In this document: one piece after another, positions 44,382 through 54,880 of the stretch
Position numbering within the stretch: the stretch's first letter is position 1
Layout of the letters: every line of letters begins with the position of its first letter
Assembly (NCBI GenBank): GCA_041660205.1
Contig: JBAZWT010000002.1
Location: 46,901-110,900, forward strand
DNA length: 64,000 nt
Reading direction: 5' to 3'
Source of the DNA: Candidatus Babeliales bacterium
GTDB lineage: Bacteria; Babelota; Babeliae; Babelales; Chromulinivoraceae
The notes under the pieces: model-generated
Databases searched by the model: none
Seen by the model: the letters and a program-made list of their open reading frames with translations, nothing else
What the model was told of the DNA's origin: nothing
Program-made: the position numbers and the translations under genes

Positions 44382-46457
44382 TCACAAACTTTCAAAAAAT
44401 GCATGGTTATTCCAGCTGCGGCCTAAAAATCGTTTCACCATATCGTGTGGATTTTTTGAACCGCCAGGACTCAATATTTCAGAAACATAGCGAACTCCCA
44501 TCTCATGGTTAGCTACTTCCTGCGCTTTGACATGAGCAAACAGATCAGCCGCTAGTACCTGAGACCATGGGTACATAAAGTAAGCTGCACCGCAATCATA
44601 AGCTACTGGTATAAAACTTGTTTCAAAATAACATCCCTGTTCATATGCAACATGTTTAAATACTTTTTTATGCATTTTTTCAATCATGCCATGAATACTT
44701 TTTTCATAATTTTGTTTAAACAGATGCAGTGATACTAATCCTAAAAATGATTGTCTTAACATCTGATCAGCTCGATCAAATTTTGCAGCTGCAATAATTT
44801 TTTCAATCATACCTTTAGAAAGTGGCGCTCCTGTTTGATAGTGACGGGAAGTAGCATGAAGCACTTCAGGCTCATCAAACCAATACCCAAGCATCTGCGA
44901 TGGGGCCTCTACAAAATCTTTTGCAACTTGGGTTCCTGAAAACTGTGTGAATCGAGTTGCTCCAAAAAGTGCGTGGACGGCGTGACCCATTTCATGGAAC
45001 AATGAGACCACCTCATGTAGCTTAAGAAGCGTTGGTTTACCTTCTGTTGGCTTTTCAAATTGTGCCATAACAGCTGAAGATCCCACACATGAAATACTAC
45101 AATCATCCCTGATAGCAGGAATAATCATCATATAACATTGACCAGTTATTTTTTTTAAAGGTCGCTTATACAAATCTAAAAATATATACCCAATTATAGA
45201 TTGGTTTTTTAGTGATCGCACGCGATAACAAAGTAAGTCCTGAGCCCACACATTCTCAACTTTTTGATGTTCAAATTCTAGATGAAAAAACTGACCAAAT
45301 TGCTGTAAAAGTGCTGGTATAATAGTGTCCAAAGAAAAATACTCTGAAATTTCATCGTCATTTAAATCAAAATGTTTTTTTCTATACCATGATTTTACAA
45401 GGGCCACGTCCCAAGGCTTCAATTGATTTTTACCCACAAAATTAACTGATGGTGGTAGATGCTGCGTAAGCTGCTTAAAATTCTTGTCTTCATATGGTTG
45501 CAATGCTTTTACCATTTTCCATAAAAAATCTTCTGCTTTTTTCGGAGTTTTTACCATGAGTCCGTCTAGTTGATAACTAGCAAAATCTTTATAGCCAAGC
45601 ATCTGCCCGTACTCATTTCGTTTGTTTATTAAATCTTCTAAAATAGTTTGATTCTGAGGATATGCTTGTTGTCCAAATAATATAAAGTAAGATTTTCTTG
45701 TTGACTCAACCAAACAATTTTCCATAATCATACAAAAAGTTGCATAGTTAATCGGCAAAATGCAATCCCCATTACTGTCTTTATTAAGGCTGCTCAAAAA
45801 CTGCTCAGACATTCCATAAAGCTCTTTTAGTGGCACCACCATGCTAGACGAACTATGCATCACATTACTTTCAAATCGACTCGCTAAAGTTTGAATCTCT
45901 TTTTCTAAAAGAACTAGATCAGTCCGCTTTTCAACAGGTAGCTGCATACCTTCTCTTTCAAATTGTTGCACAACATCGTGTAAAAAATAATTAACAGATT
46001 GAGTTTTTCTGTAAGTATCAGTTCCCAATTTTTGATACTCTTCAAAAGCCTGATACAACGTTACATTTCTTGATAAGACATTATTTTTATATTGCTCTAA
46101 ATCAATAATTGCACGAAACGCTTCTGATTGCAGGTCGGCGTCACACGATGCTGAGGCTAAAACATGTAACACTTGTGCGTTAAGAAAGAATTGAAAGTAA
46201 GCCTGCTCGTATGCAAGAGCCGTATTTTGATAAGTTCTATCTGAGGCTGATATATCACCAATAAGTTCAATTGCCCTGTCCATATCATTTTTAGATTTTT
46301 GCGTAAGAGTTTGCACTTGCGCTATGGTCTTAGGAAACAAAGCAACGATTCTCTCAAAATCAATTCGAGCACAAATTCTTTCTTGCGCAACTTTCTTTTT
46401 TCCACAGCCAGCGCTTATGGCTACAAGAACAACTAAAAACAAATATGATTTTCTCAC
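44382..46457 (-). CDS. M3-family zinc metallopeptidase (oligopeptidase), membrane-anchored
   Basis: 691 aa from the GTG at 46457, behind GAGGAG with a 7-base spacer; a TTG at 46472 is less likely. N-terminal hydrophobic helix ends in ISAGC, a weak lipobox, so it is likely a lipoprotein of the periplasm. The M3 signature is HEMGH at 488-492 within FHEMGHAVHALFG, with the downstream Glu in 'FVEAPSQMLGYW'. It cleaves oligopeptides and may recover amino acids from the host. Full length for M3. Confidence 0.92.
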   Translation of the reverse strand: MRKSYLFLVVLVAISAGCGKKKVAQERICARIDFERIVALFPKTIAQVQTLTQKSKNDMDRAIELIGDISASDRTYQNTALAYEQAYFQFFLNAQVLHVLASASCDADLQSEAFRAIIDLEQYKNNVLSRNVTLYQAFEEYQKLGTDTYRKTQSVNYFLHDVVQQFEREGMQLPVEKRTDLVLLEKEIQTLASRFESNVMHSSSSMVVPLKELYGMSEQFLSSLNKDSNGDCILPINYATFCMIMENCLVESTRKSYFILFGQQAYPQNQTILEDLINKRNEYGQMLGYKDFASYQLDGLMVKTPKKAEDFLWKMVKALQPYEDKNFKQLTQHLPPSVNFVGKNQLKPWDVALVKSWYRKKHFDLNDDEISEYFSLDTIIPALLQQFGQFFHLEFEHQKVENVWAQDLLCYRVRSLKNQSIIGYIFLDLYKRPLKKITGQCYMMIIPAIRDDCSISCVGSSAVMAQFEKPTEGKPTLLKLHEVVSLFHEMGHAVHALFGATRFTQFSGTQVAKDFVEAPSQMLGYWFDEPEVLHATSRHYQTGAPLSKGMIEKIIAAAKFDRADQMLRQSFLGLVSLHLFKQNYEKSIHGMIEKMHKKVFKHVAYEQGCYFETSFIPVAYDCGAAYFMYPWSQVLAADLFAHVKAQEVANHEMGVRYVSEILSPGGSKNPHDMVKRFLGRSWNNHAFFESL

Positions 46458-46553
46458 CAGCAAACTCCTCAACTTTAAAAGAACGGATTCGATCTTGTAT
46501 GTTTAATACTGTAAATCATTAAACACAACATGCAAATGTCTGGTATGAAATTC

Positions 46554-48524
46554 TTACAAATCTGCTTTAAATTTAAGCAGCTGCTCACGCAATTGAATCG
46601 CTTTTTCAAAATCAAGATTTTCAGCAGCTTTATGCATAGCTGTTTCAAGTTGTAAGATCAATTCTTGAATTTCTTGAGTCGATAATTTTTGTGAATTTGG
46701 TCCTTTTTTGCCAGACTTCTTTTCAGGTCTGGTTAAATCAAGAGCAGCTTTTGAAATAGATGTGACCACTTCTCGAACTACTGTTTTTGGAGTAATGCCC
46801 CATTGTTTGTTGTAAGCTTCCTGCAAACCTCTACGCCGCGCAGTTTCGTCAAGAGCATACTGCATTGAATTAGTTATTTTGTCAGCGTACAACCGAACCA
46901 CACTTTCAGTGTTTCGGGCAGCGCGACCAATGATTTGAACGAGGGATCTTTTATCGCGCAAGAACCCTTCAATATCTGCATCCATGATTGCCACAAAAGC
47001 AACTTCAGGCAAATCAATTCCTTCGCGGAGTAGATTTACACCAACCACACAATCAAACACACCTACGCGTAATTTTTGCAGAATTTCAGTACGTTGTGGA
47101 GTTTTTAAATCACTATGCAAATAACAAACCTTGATACCTTTTTCTTCTAAGAAACTGGCCAGCTCTTCTGCCATCTTTTTTGTTAGCACAGTGACAAGAG
47201 TGCGAAAGCCTTTTTTGGTTGTAGCTTTAATCTGAAGAACTAAATCGTTAATCTGATCTTTGCGAGGATGAATTTCTAAGTTAGGATCAAGAAGTCCCGT
47301 TGGACGAATCACTTGCTCAACAATTTGATCGCTGTGTTCAAGTTCATACGAACCTGGAGTTGCTGAAACAAAAATAGTGTTGGTAAAAAACTTTTCAACT
47401 TCTTCAAATTTTAATGGTCGATTGTCTGCCGCTGATGGTAGCCTAAATCCAAAATCGATCAAAGATTTTTTTCTCACTCGATCGCCGTGATACATTCCTG
47501 AAATTTGAGGAACAGCTATGTGTGATTCATCAATAACGAGCAAAAAATCATCTTTTTTGAAAAAATCAAAAAGACAAAATGGTGGCTGACCTGGTGATCT
47601 TCCATCAAAATAAGAAGAATAATTTTCAATGCCAGTGCAAAAACCAGTCTGTTCTATCATCTCAAGATCATGCATAACTCGACGACGTAAACGCTCTGCG
47701 TAAATAGGATTTTGTAAATGCGGCAAATAATCGTTTAATTCTTGTTCAATTGCTATCAAGGCCTTATCTTTTAATTCCTGAGAAGTCACAAAGTTTTTTG
47801 CGGGGAAAATAACCGTATCGGTAAATGTTTCTACTACATGATTATTTTGTTTGTCGACCCATGAAAGTCCCTCTATTTCATCACCAAAAAGCTCAATGCG
47901 TAATTTTCGATGTTTTTCATAGGGAACACATACTTCAATCACGTTACCCTGTACTGCGAATGTTCCACTTTTTCTATCCACGTCGTTACGGCTATATTGC
48001 ATAAATACTAATTTTGAGAGTATCTCACGACGATTCACTGTTTGCCCAACTTTTAAAGCAAGCGCTTGCTGCGCGTACTCGCGTGGATTTCCTAAGGAAT
48101 AAATGCAAGAAACCGATGCTATGATAATAACGTCTCGGCGTTGCATAAGGCTTGCAACTGCTTCAATGCGCAAGCGTTCAATTTCTGGATTAATCTTCGT
48201 TTCTTTAGGAATGTACATATCCTTAGCTGGCAAATATGACTCTGGTTGATAGTAATCATAATAACTTACAAAGTAGCACACTTTATTTTCAGGAAAAAAA
48301 AGACTGAACTCTTCGTACAGCTGAGCTGCCAATGTTTTATTAGGAGAAAGTACGATGACCGGTTTGTCTTGTTTTGCAATAACGTTTGCAATCGTAAATG
48401 TTTTTCCAGAACCAGTCACGCCAAGAAGTGTAGATTTTTTACCTTCATGGTTTTCCAGCTTTTTAATTGCAGCCTCTTGGTCGCCTGCTGGCTTGAACGG
48501 TAAATGTAATTTAAATAAACTCAT
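46554..48524 (-). CDS. uvrB: Excinuclease ABC subunit B
   Basis: 656 aa, full length. Walker A GVTGSGKT (35-42), the beta-hairpin 'YYDYYQPESYLP' (about 93-104) that wedges damaged DNA, DEAD-like helicase motifs including 'VIDESHIAVPQISGMYHGD', the 'VGVNLLREGIDLPEV' motif V, 'QIIGRAARN', and the C-terminal UVR domain 'ETAMHKAAENLDFEKAIQLREQL' that binds UvrC. Nucleotide-excision repair. AAAGGATGCTTC precedes ATG. Confidence 0.98.
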   Translation of the reverse strand: MSLFKLHLPFKPAGDQEAAIKKLENHEGKKSTLLGVTGSGKTFTIANVIAKQDKPVIVLSPNKTLAAQLYEEFSLFFPENKVCYFVSYYDYYQPESYLPAKDMYIPKETKINPEIERLRIEAVASLMQRRDVIIIASVSCIYSLGNPREYAQQALALKVGQTVNRREILSKLVFMQYSRNDVDRKSGTFAVQGNVIEVCVPYEKHRKLRIELFGDEIEGLSWVDKQNNHVVETFTDTVIFPAKNFVTSQELKDKALIAIEQELNDYLPHLQNPIYAERLRRRVMHDLEMIEQTGFCTGIENYSSYFDGRSPGQPPFCLFDFFKKDDFLLVIDESHIAVPQISGMYHGDRVRKKSLIDFGFRLPSAADNRPLKFEEVEKFFTNTIFVSATPGSYELEHSDQIVEQVIRPTGLLDPNLEIHPRKDQINDLVLQIKATTKKGFRTLVTVLTKKMAEELASFLEEKGIKVCYLHSDLKTPQRTEILQKLRVGVFDCVVGVNLLREGIDLPEVAFVAIMDADIEGFLRDKRSLVQIIGRAARNTESVVRLYADKITNSMQYALDETARRRGLQEAYNKQWGITPKTVVREVVTSISKAALDLTRPEKKSGKKGPNSQKLSTQEIQELILQLETAMHKAAENLDFEKAIQLREQLLKFKADL

Positions 48525-48558
48525 GAAGCATCCTTTAAAAACCTACACCTTTAATTTT

Positions 48559-48891
48559 TTAATATTGTAATTTATTGCGACCAGATATCATATCATTTAC
48601 TATTTTTTCTCGGGCTTTTCGCTCTTGCTGCTTTGATTCGTGCTCTTGTCGTTGCTGCAGGCAAAATTCTCTCCAGCTTTCTATATCAGCATCTTTGCGC
48701 TTACACGCATCACTTTTTAAATGTGGTAAATAAGATAACAAGCTTTCATTTTCTATGCCCTGCTGATCTTTGAGCTCAAGTTGTAATTCAGACATAGAGC
48801 AATCAGATAAATTTTCCAAATTATTATCATGACTACACATCGTAGCAAGATTACAACACAGTAGGACTATAAAAAAATATATGCTATTCAT
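48559..48891 (-). CDS. Small exported hypothetical protein
   Basis: 110 aa. Signal peptide (MNSIYFFIVLLCCNLATMCS), then a polar, Glu-, Gln- and Lys-rich helical part (QQRQEHESKQQERKAREKI). Same strand as, and 26 bases after, the 256-aa exported protein gene. Family not recognised. Confidence 0.55.
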   Translation of the reverse strand: MNSIYFFIVLLCCNLATMCSHDNNLENLSDCSMSELQLELKDQQGIENESLLSYLPHLKSDACKRKDADIESWREFCLQQRQEHESKQQERKAREKIVNDMISGRNKLQY

Positions 48892-48917
48892 ATCGCCCTA
48901 TCCCGTGCAGCGTTTTA

Positions 48918-49688
48918 CTATAAAAAATCCTGTAAGTCATCACTTCCGTCACAAGATTCAAGATCACTATCACATTTACCAACAATTGTAGCCATAGGAA
49001 TATCTGGAAATTTATTTGATTTAGGCTCCAAAGATATTAAATCTATAGGTGGCACGAAAGCTTTTATTCCAGAACCTACAGAAATTAAACCTTTAACAAA
49101 AGAATCACTATGATGCATCTGATTTGATTGCGCACTCGCGGCAGCAGCAACAGTTGCTTTATTTACAGAAGCATTGCAACGAGATAAAGAACTTATCGGT
49201 GTTGGAATAATATCAAGAGACAATCCTTGCTGACAAGCTACTACAAAAAGCGCTCCAACTAACGTACTTTCAAGCGGTTCTAACAATACAGAATCTATTT
49301 CATCATTTGCTTGCTCCAATTGAAATGAGCGCACCTTTTCACAAAGTATCTGAAACTCTGATGAAAGCCCTTGCTCATTTGTATCCGGTAAACATTTATT
49401 AAGTGACATTTTACGACTTAAGTCAGAAATTTCTCTGTCCAATAAATAAAAAGTACTATGACGCTTCAAAGCTGCTGTATCATGAGGTTGGTGATTTAAA
49501 ACTGCTGAATTACGCCTCAATGCACCACCAGGAGACATCTTGTCAGACAGATCTAACACCGATACGCTATTTTCACGAGTTTGTGCATCGTCATTAGAAT
49601 TTTGCGCAACGCTTTGTGCATTGTGTTGCGATGGATACGTAACTTGAAAAATAACCATGCACAGCATGCCATAAGAAATATATTTCAT
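48918..49688 (-). CDS. Exported hypothetical protein
   Basis: 256 aa. Signal peptide (MKYISYGMLCMVIFQVTYPSQ), a low-complexity Ser/Asp/Asn part, and two similar short motifs 'DLSDKMSPGGALRRNSAVL' and 'DLSRKMSLNKCLPDTN' near residues 45 and 90. The rest is mostly polar, with an acidic end (DSDLESCDGSDDLQDFL). Family not recognised. Confidence 0.55.
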   Translation of the reverse strand: MKYISYGMLCMVIFQVTYPSQHNAQSVAQNSNDDAQTRENSVSVLDLSDKMSPGGALRRNSAVLNHQPHDTAALKRHSTFYLLDREISDLSRKMSLNKCLPDTNEQGLSSEFQILCEKVRSFQLEQANDEIDSVLLEPLESTLVGALFVVACQQGLSLDIIPTPISSLSRCNASVNKATVAAAASAQSNQMHHSDSFVKGLISVGSGIKAFVPPIDLISLEPKSNKFPDIPMATIVGKCDSDLESCDGSDDLQDFL

Positions 49689-49842
49689 ACCTCACCTCTT
49701 TTTTTTAAATTTCATATTTTTCTCACACTTCACTTTTTCATAAAAAATCATTCATTAAATTAGTATCTACCCTTTTGCTGACCACCTTTCCTTTTGATAC
49801 CCTATAAACAGGGAAATATTCTTATTTTAACTATGAAATATT

Positions 49843-50751
49843 ATGAATAAATTATTTTTTACTCTCTCTTTTTTTACAAGTCTTTCAGCCTATAGCGCTG
49901 ATTATACGGTTTTTGCGCACGGAATTGTTGATGGACCTGGTCAAATGCTACGATTTCAGAAAGCAATTACCACTCCTAAAGCCACTGCTGTTCAATTTGC
50001 CGACTCGAAGTCAGCAACAGACTGGTCTCTTAATGGAATTATAGGTCATTGTACTAAACTCTTTGGCAAGACGGTCAATAGAAGTGCAATGTTCATGGGT
50101 CAAACCGCTGATATTACAGCAATTTCTAAAACAATAACTAAAATACCGGCAAACAAATCGGTCATTTTATACGGATGCTCTCGAGGTTCTGCCACGATCA
50201 TAAATTATCTAGCAAAATTTAATCCAAAAAACGTAAAAGCGTTAGTTCTTGATTCTTGTCCTGCAAGTCTTCCAGAAACTATTGCTCCAAAGCTGGTAAA
50301 ACTAGGAATCCATCCTTCTTATAGCCTTTCCATTTTTACAACACTTTTTCCTGCATACCCGGCAAACAGCATTCCGCCACTTCATGCAATCAAAAATATT
50401 ACCAATAAAAATCTTCCGATTTTATTAATTCATAGCAAAGACGATAGCTCTGTTCCCTTTGAACACTCATTAATGCTTTACCTTGAATTTAAAAAACAAG
50501 GTTTCACCAACGTTCACTTGGCAGCTATTTCAAAAGGAAAACACAGTTTTTTACTGCAAAATAAAACTGCTCAACCAGTTTATTTAAAAGCAGTTCATAC
50601 TTTTTATAAAAAATATGATTTGCCTTACGATAAAGCATGGGCAACTGGTACTTGTGACAGCTACAATCCAAACATTGTACTCGTCAAAAAAGTCATCTCT
50701 GCTTATGAAGCAAAAATTCAAAAAATTTATATGGTTCAAAAAAAAAGATAA
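49843..50751 (+). CDS. Exported alpha/beta hydrolase
   Basis: 302 aa. Signal peptide (MNKLFFTLSFFTSLSAYSA). The alpha/beta hydrolase triad is visible: nucleophile S113 in YGCSRGS (canonical GxSxG), acid D200 or D201 in LLIHSKDDSSVP, and H234 in KGKHSF. The first strand 'YTVFAHGIVDG' gives the oxyanion region. It could be an esterase or lipase in the periplasm; substrate unknown. Alone between two divergent gene groups. Confidence 0.85.
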   Translation: MNKLFFTLSFFTSLSAYSADYTVFAHGIVDGPGQMLRFQKAITTPKATAVQFADSKSATDWSLNGIIGHCTKLFGKTVNRSAMFMGQTADITAISKTITKIPANKSVILYGCSRGSATIINYLAKFNPKNVKALVLDSCPASLPETIAPKLVKLGIHPSYSLSIFTTLFPAYPANSIPPLHAIKNITNKNLPILLIHSKDDSSVPFEHSLMLYLEFKKQGFTNVHLAAISKGKHSFLLQNKTAQPVYLKAVHTFYKKYDLPYDKAWATGTCDSYNPNIVLVKKVISAYEAKIQKIYMVQKKR

Positions 50752-50826
50752 CTTTGCTAGCTATTGCTAGCGCTATCGCCATCATCAGCTTGCTTTATAT
50801 AAAAAATTACACAGATTAAAAAATTA

Positions 50827-50860
50827 TGGGGCCGCCTGGAATTCAGGCAAGCCCCATTTA
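50827..50860 (+). terminator. Terminator after the hydrolase gene
   Basis: ATGGGGC, GCCTG and CAGGC, GCCCCAT make a GC-rich hairpin with small bulges, followed by TTTATT. The T run is short, so strength is uncertain. Confidence 0.55.
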
Positions 50861-50898
50861 TTGTATGTCATAAAAGACACACGAATTTGGCAAGAATT

Positions 50899-51159
50899 TT
50901 ATTCCATTTTTTTAGGTGATACTATTTTGAAGTTATCAAAATCATCTGTGCCATAAATATAAGCGTGATTAGTCAAAATTATCAAACAACAGCAACCACA
51001 CAGCGCCTTGCTACAAGTACAACAAACTTCTCCGCAACACTCACAACAGGCATCCTTGAATGCAACACCAGGTCTTTGAAGTTGAACTATCGCTCCTTGC
51101 TGGCCACAAAAGGACATTTGTCCAAACATTAACATCAAAACTATAATAGCTTTTTTCAT
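50899..51159 (-). CDS. Cys-rich small exported protein
   Basis: 86 aa from the ATG at 51159, behind AGGAA; the upstream ATG at 51171 overlaps the LeuRS stop (ATGA). Signal peptide (MKKAIIVLMLMFGQMSFCG), then a dense cysteine cluster CCECCGEVCCTCSKALCGCCC (residues about 38-58), and a tail with 'LIILTNHAYIYGTDDF'. Twelve cysteines within about 20 residues suggest metal binding or palmitoylation/disulfide packing. Directly follows leuS, possibly coupled. Family not recognised. Confidence 0.65.
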   Translation of the reverse strand: MKKAIIVLMLMFGQMSFCGQQGAIVQLQRPGVAFKDACCECCGEVCCTCSKALCGCCCLIILTNHAYIYGTDDFDNFKIVSPKKME

Positions 51160-51167
51160 GGTATTCC

Positions 51168-53615
51168 TCATGATTTCACTACAAAATTAACAGTACGATC
51201 TTTAATGAAAATAATTTTCACGACCTGTTTTTCTTCAAGCCATTTTGCAACTATTTCTTGAGCCTGAGCTTGAATTTTTTCTTGCTCAGTTTCTTTTACA
51301 ACAGTAAACGTACCACGCAATTTTCCATTGATCTGCACTGCGTACGTGACTTCATTGATCACAAGGAGTGAAGAATCATACGTTGGCCACGTGCACTGCG
51401 TTAAATCTTTGCCAAAAATATTTTGCAAAAGTTCGCATGCAGCGTGTGGTGCAAAAATAGAAAACAAGGTCAAAACAGTTTGCATTGAATTCTTGCTCAT
51501 TTTCATACCGCTTTTCATGGACTGATTGTTCCATTCCATGAAGGAGGCAAGCGCTGTATTCGGTTTAAAGACAGCAAGTCGCTGTTGAACTTCTTTGATC
51601 AAAAGATGCAAGCATCTGGTAACTTCAGGGTTCTCAGTTTCACTACCGGAAAGCATAGTCTCTGGATTTGAAACATAGGTAATAAATCGATTTGCAAAAC
51701 GTTTGATACCTTCAATTCCTTCATCTTGCCACTGGCAATCAAGCTCTGGTGGTCCCATAAAAAGCATGTACATTCGAAGCACATCTGAACCATAGACACT
51801 AACAATATCATCAGGATTCACTACGTTACCCTTAGATTTTGACATTTTTTCTACAGCTCCAGATTTTTCTGAAAGTTTGCAAACCATTCCTTGGTTAAAC
51901 AAATGCGTAAATGGCTCATCAAACGGAACATAGCCTGCATCATGCAAAAATTTAATATAAAAACGTGAGTACAAAAGATGCAAGATTGCATGTTCTACAC
52001 CACCAACGTATAAATCGACAGGAAGCCAGTATTGTAAATCTTTTTGAGAAAATGGTTCGTCTGCTAAATCTGGATTTGGATACCGTAAAAAGTACCAGCA
52101 TGAACCTGCCCATTGCGGCATCGTGTTTGTTTCACGTTTGCCCGGGCCCTTACATTGTGGACATGTTGTGTTAACCCAATCAGTAATTCCTTCAAGAGGT
52201 GACTGGCCTGTTCCTGTTGGCTCGTAACGCTCAACTTCTGGTAAAGTTACCGGCAATTGATCTTCTGGCACAGCTACAACGCCACAGCTTTGACAATGCA
52301 CCAAAGGAATTGGCTCACCCCAATAACGTTGTCTTGAAAAAACCCAATCACGCAAACGATAGTTTACTTTTTCACGAGCTAGGCCACCCGCAATCAAATA
52401 ATCCATCAAAGCTTGTCTGCTTTCACCAGCGTTTTTATTTTCAAACGGTGTTGGCTGCAAAAGTATTCCATTGACCATATCGGTGAAGCAAACTTCTTGA
52501 GCTTCGACTTGTTTTCGCAGCTCAGGATCTTGTGGAACCAGTCCAACTTTAAGTGAAATGTTATATTTTTTTGCGAAAGCAAAATCACGTTCATCATGAG
52601 CAGAACATTTTACAATTCCAGTACCGTAATCTGCCAAGGTGTAACTTGCAACCCAGATCGGCAAATCGCCATTTCCTAAAGGATCAACAATATAACGTCC
52701 GGTAAAAATACCTTCGACTTGCGCATCATCATATTTTTTTTCAAGACGCTTAGCTACGATCTCACTGCACATTTTTTCAATTTCTTGTCTATTTGCTACG
52801 TCTTTGATCAATGTTGCAAGCAACGGATGATCAGGAGCGATAGCAACAAACGTATCTGCATAACACGCTTCAAAGTGTGCTGAAAATGTTTCAAGACTTA
52901 CATTCATATCTTTAACAGGAGATGAGAAAAGTAAACCAGTGCTTTTTCCAATCCAGTTTTTTTGCATCAATTTTACTTTTTCTGGCCAATCAAGTTTATC
53001 AAGACCCTGAAGTAATTTTTCTGCATACTGAGTAATTTTTAAAACCCATTGGCGAACTTTTTTAGGCTCAACGTGTGATCCACAACGTTCACATCCACCA
53101 TTGACCACTTCTTCATTTGCAAGACCAGTCAGGCAAGAAGGACACCAGTTAATGTCTGACATCGTTTCATACGCAAGACCGCGTTTAAACATCTGAACAA
53201 AAATCCACTGCGTCCATTTGTAATAATTCGGATCGGTTGTATTTAATTCTTTTGACCAATCATAAATTGCGCCAATTTGCTTAAGTTGCTCTTTAAACGT
53301 TGCGATATTTTTATCGGTTGCTGCTTTTGGATGTTTACCTTCTTTGATCGCTGCATTTTCTGCAGGAAGTCCAAACGCATCCCAACCCATAGGGTGCAGC
53401 ACATTGTAGCCTTGTAAGACTTTCATCCGCGCATACACATCGGAGAGTACGTAACCTCGCCAGTGACCAACATGCAGACCTGATCCGGATGGATAAGGAA
53501 ACATATCCAAACAATAATATTTTTTTCCTGTGTTTTTTAGATCCACAACACCATAGGGTTGCTTACTCCAGTGGGCTTGCCACTTTTTTTCAACATCTTT
53601 AAAGTCGTATGACAT
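51168..53615 (-). CDS. leuS: Leucyl-tRNA synthetase (editing site diverged)
   Basis: 815 aa, bacterial LeuRS. HVGH (48-51) is the HIGH motif and KMSKS is at 589-593; zinc-type Cys pairs (C158/C161, C175/C178) are present, and the tRNA-binding C-terminal domain ends the chain. The CP1 editing insertion is about 222-410. Its T-rich loop reads SAHFEA (245-250) where LeuRS normally has TTRPDT, so both catalytic threonines and the discriminating T252 are gone; AHDERDF keeps D341. Editing of misacylated tRNA is probably weak or absent. The AAAGGTCTGAC ribosome site supports the start. A Cys-rich gene overlaps its stop. Confidence 0.97.
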   Translation of the reverse strand: MSYDFKDVEKKWQAHWSKQPYGVVDLKNTGKKYYCLDMFPYPSGSGLHVGHWRGYVLSDVYARMKVLQGYNVLHPMGWDAFGLPAENAAIKEGKHPKAATDKNIATFKEQLKQIGAIYDWSKELNTTDPNYYKWTQWIFVQMFKRGLAYETMSDINWCPSCLTGLANEEVVNGGCERCGSHVEPKKVRQWVLKITQYAEKLLQGLDKLDWPEKVKLMQKNWIGKSTGLLFSSPVKDMNVSLETFSAHFEACYADTFVAIAPDHPLLATLIKDVANRQEIEKMCSEIVAKRLEKKYDDAQVEGIFTGRYIVDPLGNGDLPIWVASYTLADYGTGIVKCSAHDERDFAFAKKYNISLKVGLVPQDPELRKQVEAQEVCFTDMVNGILLQPTPFENKNAGESRQALMDYLIAGGLAREKVNYRLRDWVFSRQRYWGEPIPLVHCQSCGVVAVPEDQLPVTLPEVERYEPTGTGQSPLEGITDWVNTTCPQCKGPGKRETNTMPQWAGSCWYFLRYPNPDLADEPFSQKDLQYWLPVDLYVGGVEHAILHLLYSRFYIKFLHDAGYVPFDEPFTHLFNQGMVCKLSEKSGAVEKMSKSKGNVVNPDDIVSVYGSDVLRMYMLFMGPPELDCQWQDEGIEGIKRFANRFITYVSNPETMLSGSETENPEVTRCLHLLIKEVQQRLAVFKPNTALASFMEWNNQSMKSGMKMSKNSMQTVLTLFSIFAPHAACELLQNIFGKDLTQCTWPTYDSSLLVINEVTYAVQINGKLRGTFTVVKETEQEKIQAQAQEIVAKWLEEKQVVKIIFIKDRTVNFVVKS

Positions 53616-53793
53616 GTCAGACCTTTTGCGGTTACAGTACGTTTTTCACCAATACTTTTTAAGTATACTAAGGTATCGTAAAATCACAAAAATATTGATT
53701 TTCAGTCCGTTACAGCTTAAGGTAAATATTTCAAAAGCGATGGAAAAAAGAGCAGTAAGCAATACATCATTTCACGGCAAACAAAGGACTCGC

Positions 53794-54429
53794 ATGCAAA
53801 ATCCTCAAATACAATCAGGGCACATACAACCGGTTCATCTCGATGAAGATATTTTAGTCATACGTCGGTCAGTTCTTTTTGAAAACACTCCTGCGTGGTA
53901 TGGAATCAACACGCAAGCTTTTGATACATGTATGAATTCTATACAAGATCATATAGCCTTCATTCCACGATCACACGCAGAAACAAACCCTGCATACAAA
54001 CAGATTATTCCTTACATAATTTTCACATTCGATCAAAAAATATTTGTCATGCAAAGAAAAGCAACAGCTTCAGAACAAAGACTTGCTAGTAAATATTCTC
54101 TTGGCATCGGAGGCCATGTGCGCCACGAAGACATCACCGATGGCGATATTTTCAAGTGGGCACAGCGAGAATTTCAAGAAGAAGTAGAGTACTCTGGGTC
54201 GCAAGAAATGAGCAAGGTAGGCATTTTAAACGACGATACGAGCGACGTTGGAAAAGTACATCTTGGCATGGTACTTTTGATCAAAGGAAATTCAGAACTT
54301 ATTTCCATCAAAGATGAACATAAGAGTGGCATGCTGCTTTCTTTAGATGAGTGCTTGGCGCTTGCTCCACAGATGGAAGCATGGAGCCAGATCTGTCTAG
54401 AATTTATAAAACAAACAAAATTGATTTAA
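53794..54429 (+). CDS. NUDIX-domain protein
   Basis: 211 aa from ATG 53794, with AAAGGACTCGC upstream; the frame is open further upstream but the earlier start codons lack ribosome sites. The Nudix box lies at GGHVRHED...REFQEEVEY (about residues 107-136), with REFQEE giving the metal-binding glutamates. The N-terminal part resembles the phosphoesterase-like leader of this subgroup ('VIRRSVLFENTPAWYGI'). NUDIX enzymes hydrolyse nucleoside diphosphate derivatives or work in nucleotide pool cleaning; substrate unknown. Confidence 0.85.
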   Translation: MQNPQIQSGHIQPVHLDEDILVIRRSVLFENTPAWYGINTQAFDTCMNSIQDHIAFIPRSHAETNPAYKQIIPYIIFTFDQKIFVMQRKATASEQRLASKYSLGIGGHVRHEDITDGDIFKWAQREFQEEVEYSGSQEMSKVGILNDDTSDVGKVHLGMVLLIKGNSELISIKDEHKSGMLLSLDECLALAPQMEAWSQICLEFIKQTKLI

Positions 54430-54436
54430 AAATGTT

Positions 54437-54465
54437 AAGGGCTCGTAGTAAACGAGCCCTTTTTA
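54437..54465 (+). terminator. Rho-independent terminator after the NUDIX gene
   Basis: AAGGGCTCGT pairs with ACGAGCCCTT around AGTAA; TTTTT follows. Confidence 0.85.
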
Positions 54466-54488
54466 ATATTAATGTCTTTGGTTGTATG

Positions 54489-54794
54489 CTATTTGCAACC
54501 ACAGCTACCGCTTTTATCGCAACCACATGTGCATCCGCCACCACATTTAAATAAACGACTAATCACATAAAAAACTACTAAAGCTAAAACACCAAGCACA
54601 ATGTACTGTGTCATTGGTGATAGGTTGTACCAACGAGCCATAACCACATCACGCCATCCCATTTCTGCTTTGCTTGGCAAAGACTCAACTTCTTGCAAAA
54701 ATTCTTCGCTAAATGATTCTGGAGCCGGAGCCAATTCTTCTGAAGCACGCATTACGATTGAACTTGATAACACTGAAAGTAATAATTTTTTCAT
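54489..54794 (-). CDS. Small exported protein with a Cys-rich C-terminus
   Basis: 101 aa from ATG 54794 (AAAAAAGGTTC upstream; an earlier ATG is not needed). Signal-like N-terminus (MKKLLLSVLSSSIVMRA), an acidic helical part, a transmembrane helix (about 64-82, YIVLGVLALVVFYVISRLF), then the tail KCGGGCTCGCDKSGSCGCK with six cysteines. The Cys tail next to the membrane may bind metal or be lipid-modified. It shares a Gly/Cys-rich style with the peptide at 50899. Family not recognised. Confidence 0.6.
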   Translation of the reverse strand: MKKLLLSVLSSSIVMRASEELAPAPESFSEEFLQEVESLPSKAEMGWRDVVMARWYNLSPMTQYIVLGVLALVVFYVISRLFKCGGGCTCGCDKSGSCGCK

Positions 54795-54880
54795 ACTTGA
54801 ACCTTTTTTAAAGAGAAAACACAAGATGAAATCATTGTATTCATGAATTTAAAAAAGTGTCAAAAATTTATAGTCCCATT

